A stretch of 5,513 bases of DNA, taken from positions 1 through 5,513 of the forward strand of contig CADDYT010000234.1 in the NCBI GenBank assembly GCA_902810755.1. The letters are read 5' to 3'. A program made the position numbers and the translations under genes. The notes under the pieces are model-generated. The model was not told where the DNA came from. It saw only the letters and a program-made list of their open reading frames with translations, and made no database searches. Shown one piece after another: positions 4,371 to 5,513 of the stretch. The stretch is from Chloroflexota bacterium (GTDB lineage: Bacteria > Chloroflexota > Ktedonobacteria > Ktedonobacterales > Ktedonobacteraceae). Every line of letters starts with the position of its first letter. The stretch's first letter is position 1.

Positions 4371-5513
4371 CTAGACCACTTCCTTCTTCTTGCGCCACTT
4401 CCACTGGATCAGGCCCAATCTGTCTAATTCGCTGAGCAGTTGCCATGCTTTGGTTTCGCCCATACGGGTGGCGGTAGCGAAATCTCGCACGTTGGCAAGC
4501 TTCTGTTCTTCCAGTTCATGCCAGATGGCGATCTCCTGCTCATATTCCTTGAGGTATCTGGCTTTGAGGGCCTCGTGATCCTGCTGAGGTGATGCCTCGG
4601 TTTTTCGGCCAGCAACATCGATCAGCCCACGCTCCTGAAGCTGTTTGAGCAACTGCCCGGCCACCGCCGGAGTTGTCCCAAGCTGCCGCGCCAGATGATG
4701 GTGGTTCATGCCGTCCCGGTAGGCGTCGTAGGCGGCCTGCAACTGCGGGTTCAAGGCCCTCGTCAGGTGTTGCGTCTTCTGTCCCTCCTGCTGCTGCAAG
4801 AGCAGCACGTCTCCCTGGGCCGGCTGCTCTTGCTCACAAGGGGGGGCCATCGTCTCTCTCGCTGTTTCCATGACGGTGCTGCGATGAAGTGTTTGTTCGG
4901 GCCACCCCATTGGCTCCAGGGTGGGCAATGACGGGGGGGCAGCGGCGGGACGGCTCACTGCTCTTGCCGACGCCGATGCCGACGCTGGAACAGGCACCGC
5001 AGGGCCGTCTTGCTGCCCTTGCTCGTCTTTGAGCGAGCGGCGTAATGCCTTGATGCCTGGGGTGATGCCGCCGTGCGGAGAGTTGCTTTTGCGTAGCCGG
5101 TGCTTTTCGCGGGGCAGACCTGGCGCGAAGACAAACGCCTCTCCGTCCAGCAGTCCCATCGCCTCCTCCGGGCTGATGCCGAATTTCGCATATTCGCGCC
5201 AGTCTGCCGGTTGGGTTTGTCGCATCAAGAACATCCATGACCCTTGCAACGCTCGCTTGTCAATCTCGGCGATGCGTTGGGCCGCCAGCGTCAGGCCAAT
5301 CCCTCGGCGGCGACCACGCCGCGCGACGGTCAAGAAGGTGCGTTGCAGCAGCGTGAGCAGCGAGATTTTTCGGCTTTTCTCCCCGTGTTCCTCGCCCGCG
5401 TCGGGGTCGTCAATCAGCACGTTCGACAGCAGGCTCTCGCGGGGATTTTGCGGCAGCCAGACCGAGGCTTCATCCAGCACGATCTCACAGGGAACACGGA
5501 CGGGGCGTGCTTC
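4371..5513 (-). CDS. HerA/VirB4-like DNA translocase ATPase, C-terminal part, with tandem winged-helix tail (5' end outside window)
   Basis: The frame stays open to the window edge, so 380 residues are visible and the N-terminus, including Walker A, is missing. The fragment begins with a Walker B strand, CEIVLDEA (residues 9-16, acidic pair D14/E15). Next comes a basic segment, RRRGIGLTLAAQR (about 68-80), then EIDKRAL, the arrangement seen in HerA/DUF87 and VirB4-type hexameric pumps (GLGLxLATQRPxEVD). GISPEEAMGLLDGEAFVFAP (112-131) resembles the end of that ATPase core. A Pro/Ala/Ser-rich linker (about 170-200) and a Gln-rich stretch lead to two helix-turn-helix-like segments, about 254-300 (HHLARQLGTTPAVAGQLLKQ) and about 334-372 (VRDFATATRMGETKAWQLLS), and a basic end (KWRKKK). 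The family pumps DNA; a role in transfer, segregation or packaging is inference. The gene ends with TAG. FtsK or TraB-type translocases also carry C-terminal winged helices, so the exact subfamily is open. Confidence 0.8.
   Translation of the reverse strand, partial: EARPVRVPCEIVLDEASVWLPQNPRESLLSNVLIDDPDAGEEHGEKSRKISLLTLLQRTFLTVARRGRRRGIGLTLAAQRIAEIDKRALQGSWMFLMRQTQPADWREYAKFGISPEEAMGLLDGEAFVFAPGLPREKHRLRKSNSPHGGITPGIKALRRSLKDEQGQQDGPAVPVPASASASARAVSRPAAAPPSLPTLEPMGWPEQTLHRSTVMETARETMAPPCEQEQPAQGDVLLLQQQEGQKTQHLTRALNPQLQAAYDAYRDGMNHHHLARQLGTTPAVAGQLLKQLQERGLIDVAGRKTEASPQQDHEALKARYLKEYEQEIAIWHELEEQKLANVRDFATATRMGETKAWQLLSELDRLGLIQWKWRKKKEVV

Overview
This window is GC-rich bacterial DNA in which every supportable gene lies on the minus strand, so the genes are read from the high-coordinate end to the low. 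The gene mix is typical of a plasmid or other large mobile element: a HerA/FtsK-like DNA translocase, a ParM-like actin with a small ribbon-helix-helix protein, and a TGT/DpdA-like base exchange enzyme. I cannot place the host firmly. A Chloroflexota (Ktedonobacteria-like) or actinobacterial element is only a guess from protein style and GC content.

Layout in transcription order. (1) 5513-4371: the C-terminal part of a HerA/VirB4-type ATPase. It is cut by the window edge just before Walker B and carries two winged-helix-like segments at its end. (2) 4370-3887: a 484-base stretch without a confident gene. It holds a large imperfect palindrome of CAA/TTG triplet arrays (4231-4360), then a featureless part, then an AT-rich block of 11-bp repeats and a 13-bp inverted repeat (3930-4037) just upstream of the actin gene. 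A weak 121-codon ORF crosses this stretch. (3) 3886-2618: ParM-like actin. (4) 2613-2158: a small RHH protein, tightly coupled to it. (5) 2052-1330: an orphan 240-aa protein. (6) 1333-1109: a small CxxC/CxxC protein whose ATG overlaps the preceding TGA. (7) 1042-5: a protein of the tRNA-guanine transglycosylase fold, most like DpdA-type DNA deazaguanine transglycosylases.

How they may work together: the actin, the RHH protein and the upstream repeats have the parts and order of a type II (ParMRC-like) segregation cassette. The ATPase with DNA-binding tail beside a repeat palindrome recalls systems in which a translocase reads repeats next to its own gene. The DpdA-like enzyme may modify the element's DNA, but no deazaguanine synthesis genes are in view.

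The oddest organisational trait is stop-codon use. Four of six genes end in TAG, and three of those TAGs (4371, 2158, 1109) are followed in the same frame by a long open frame, two of which are the next gene.
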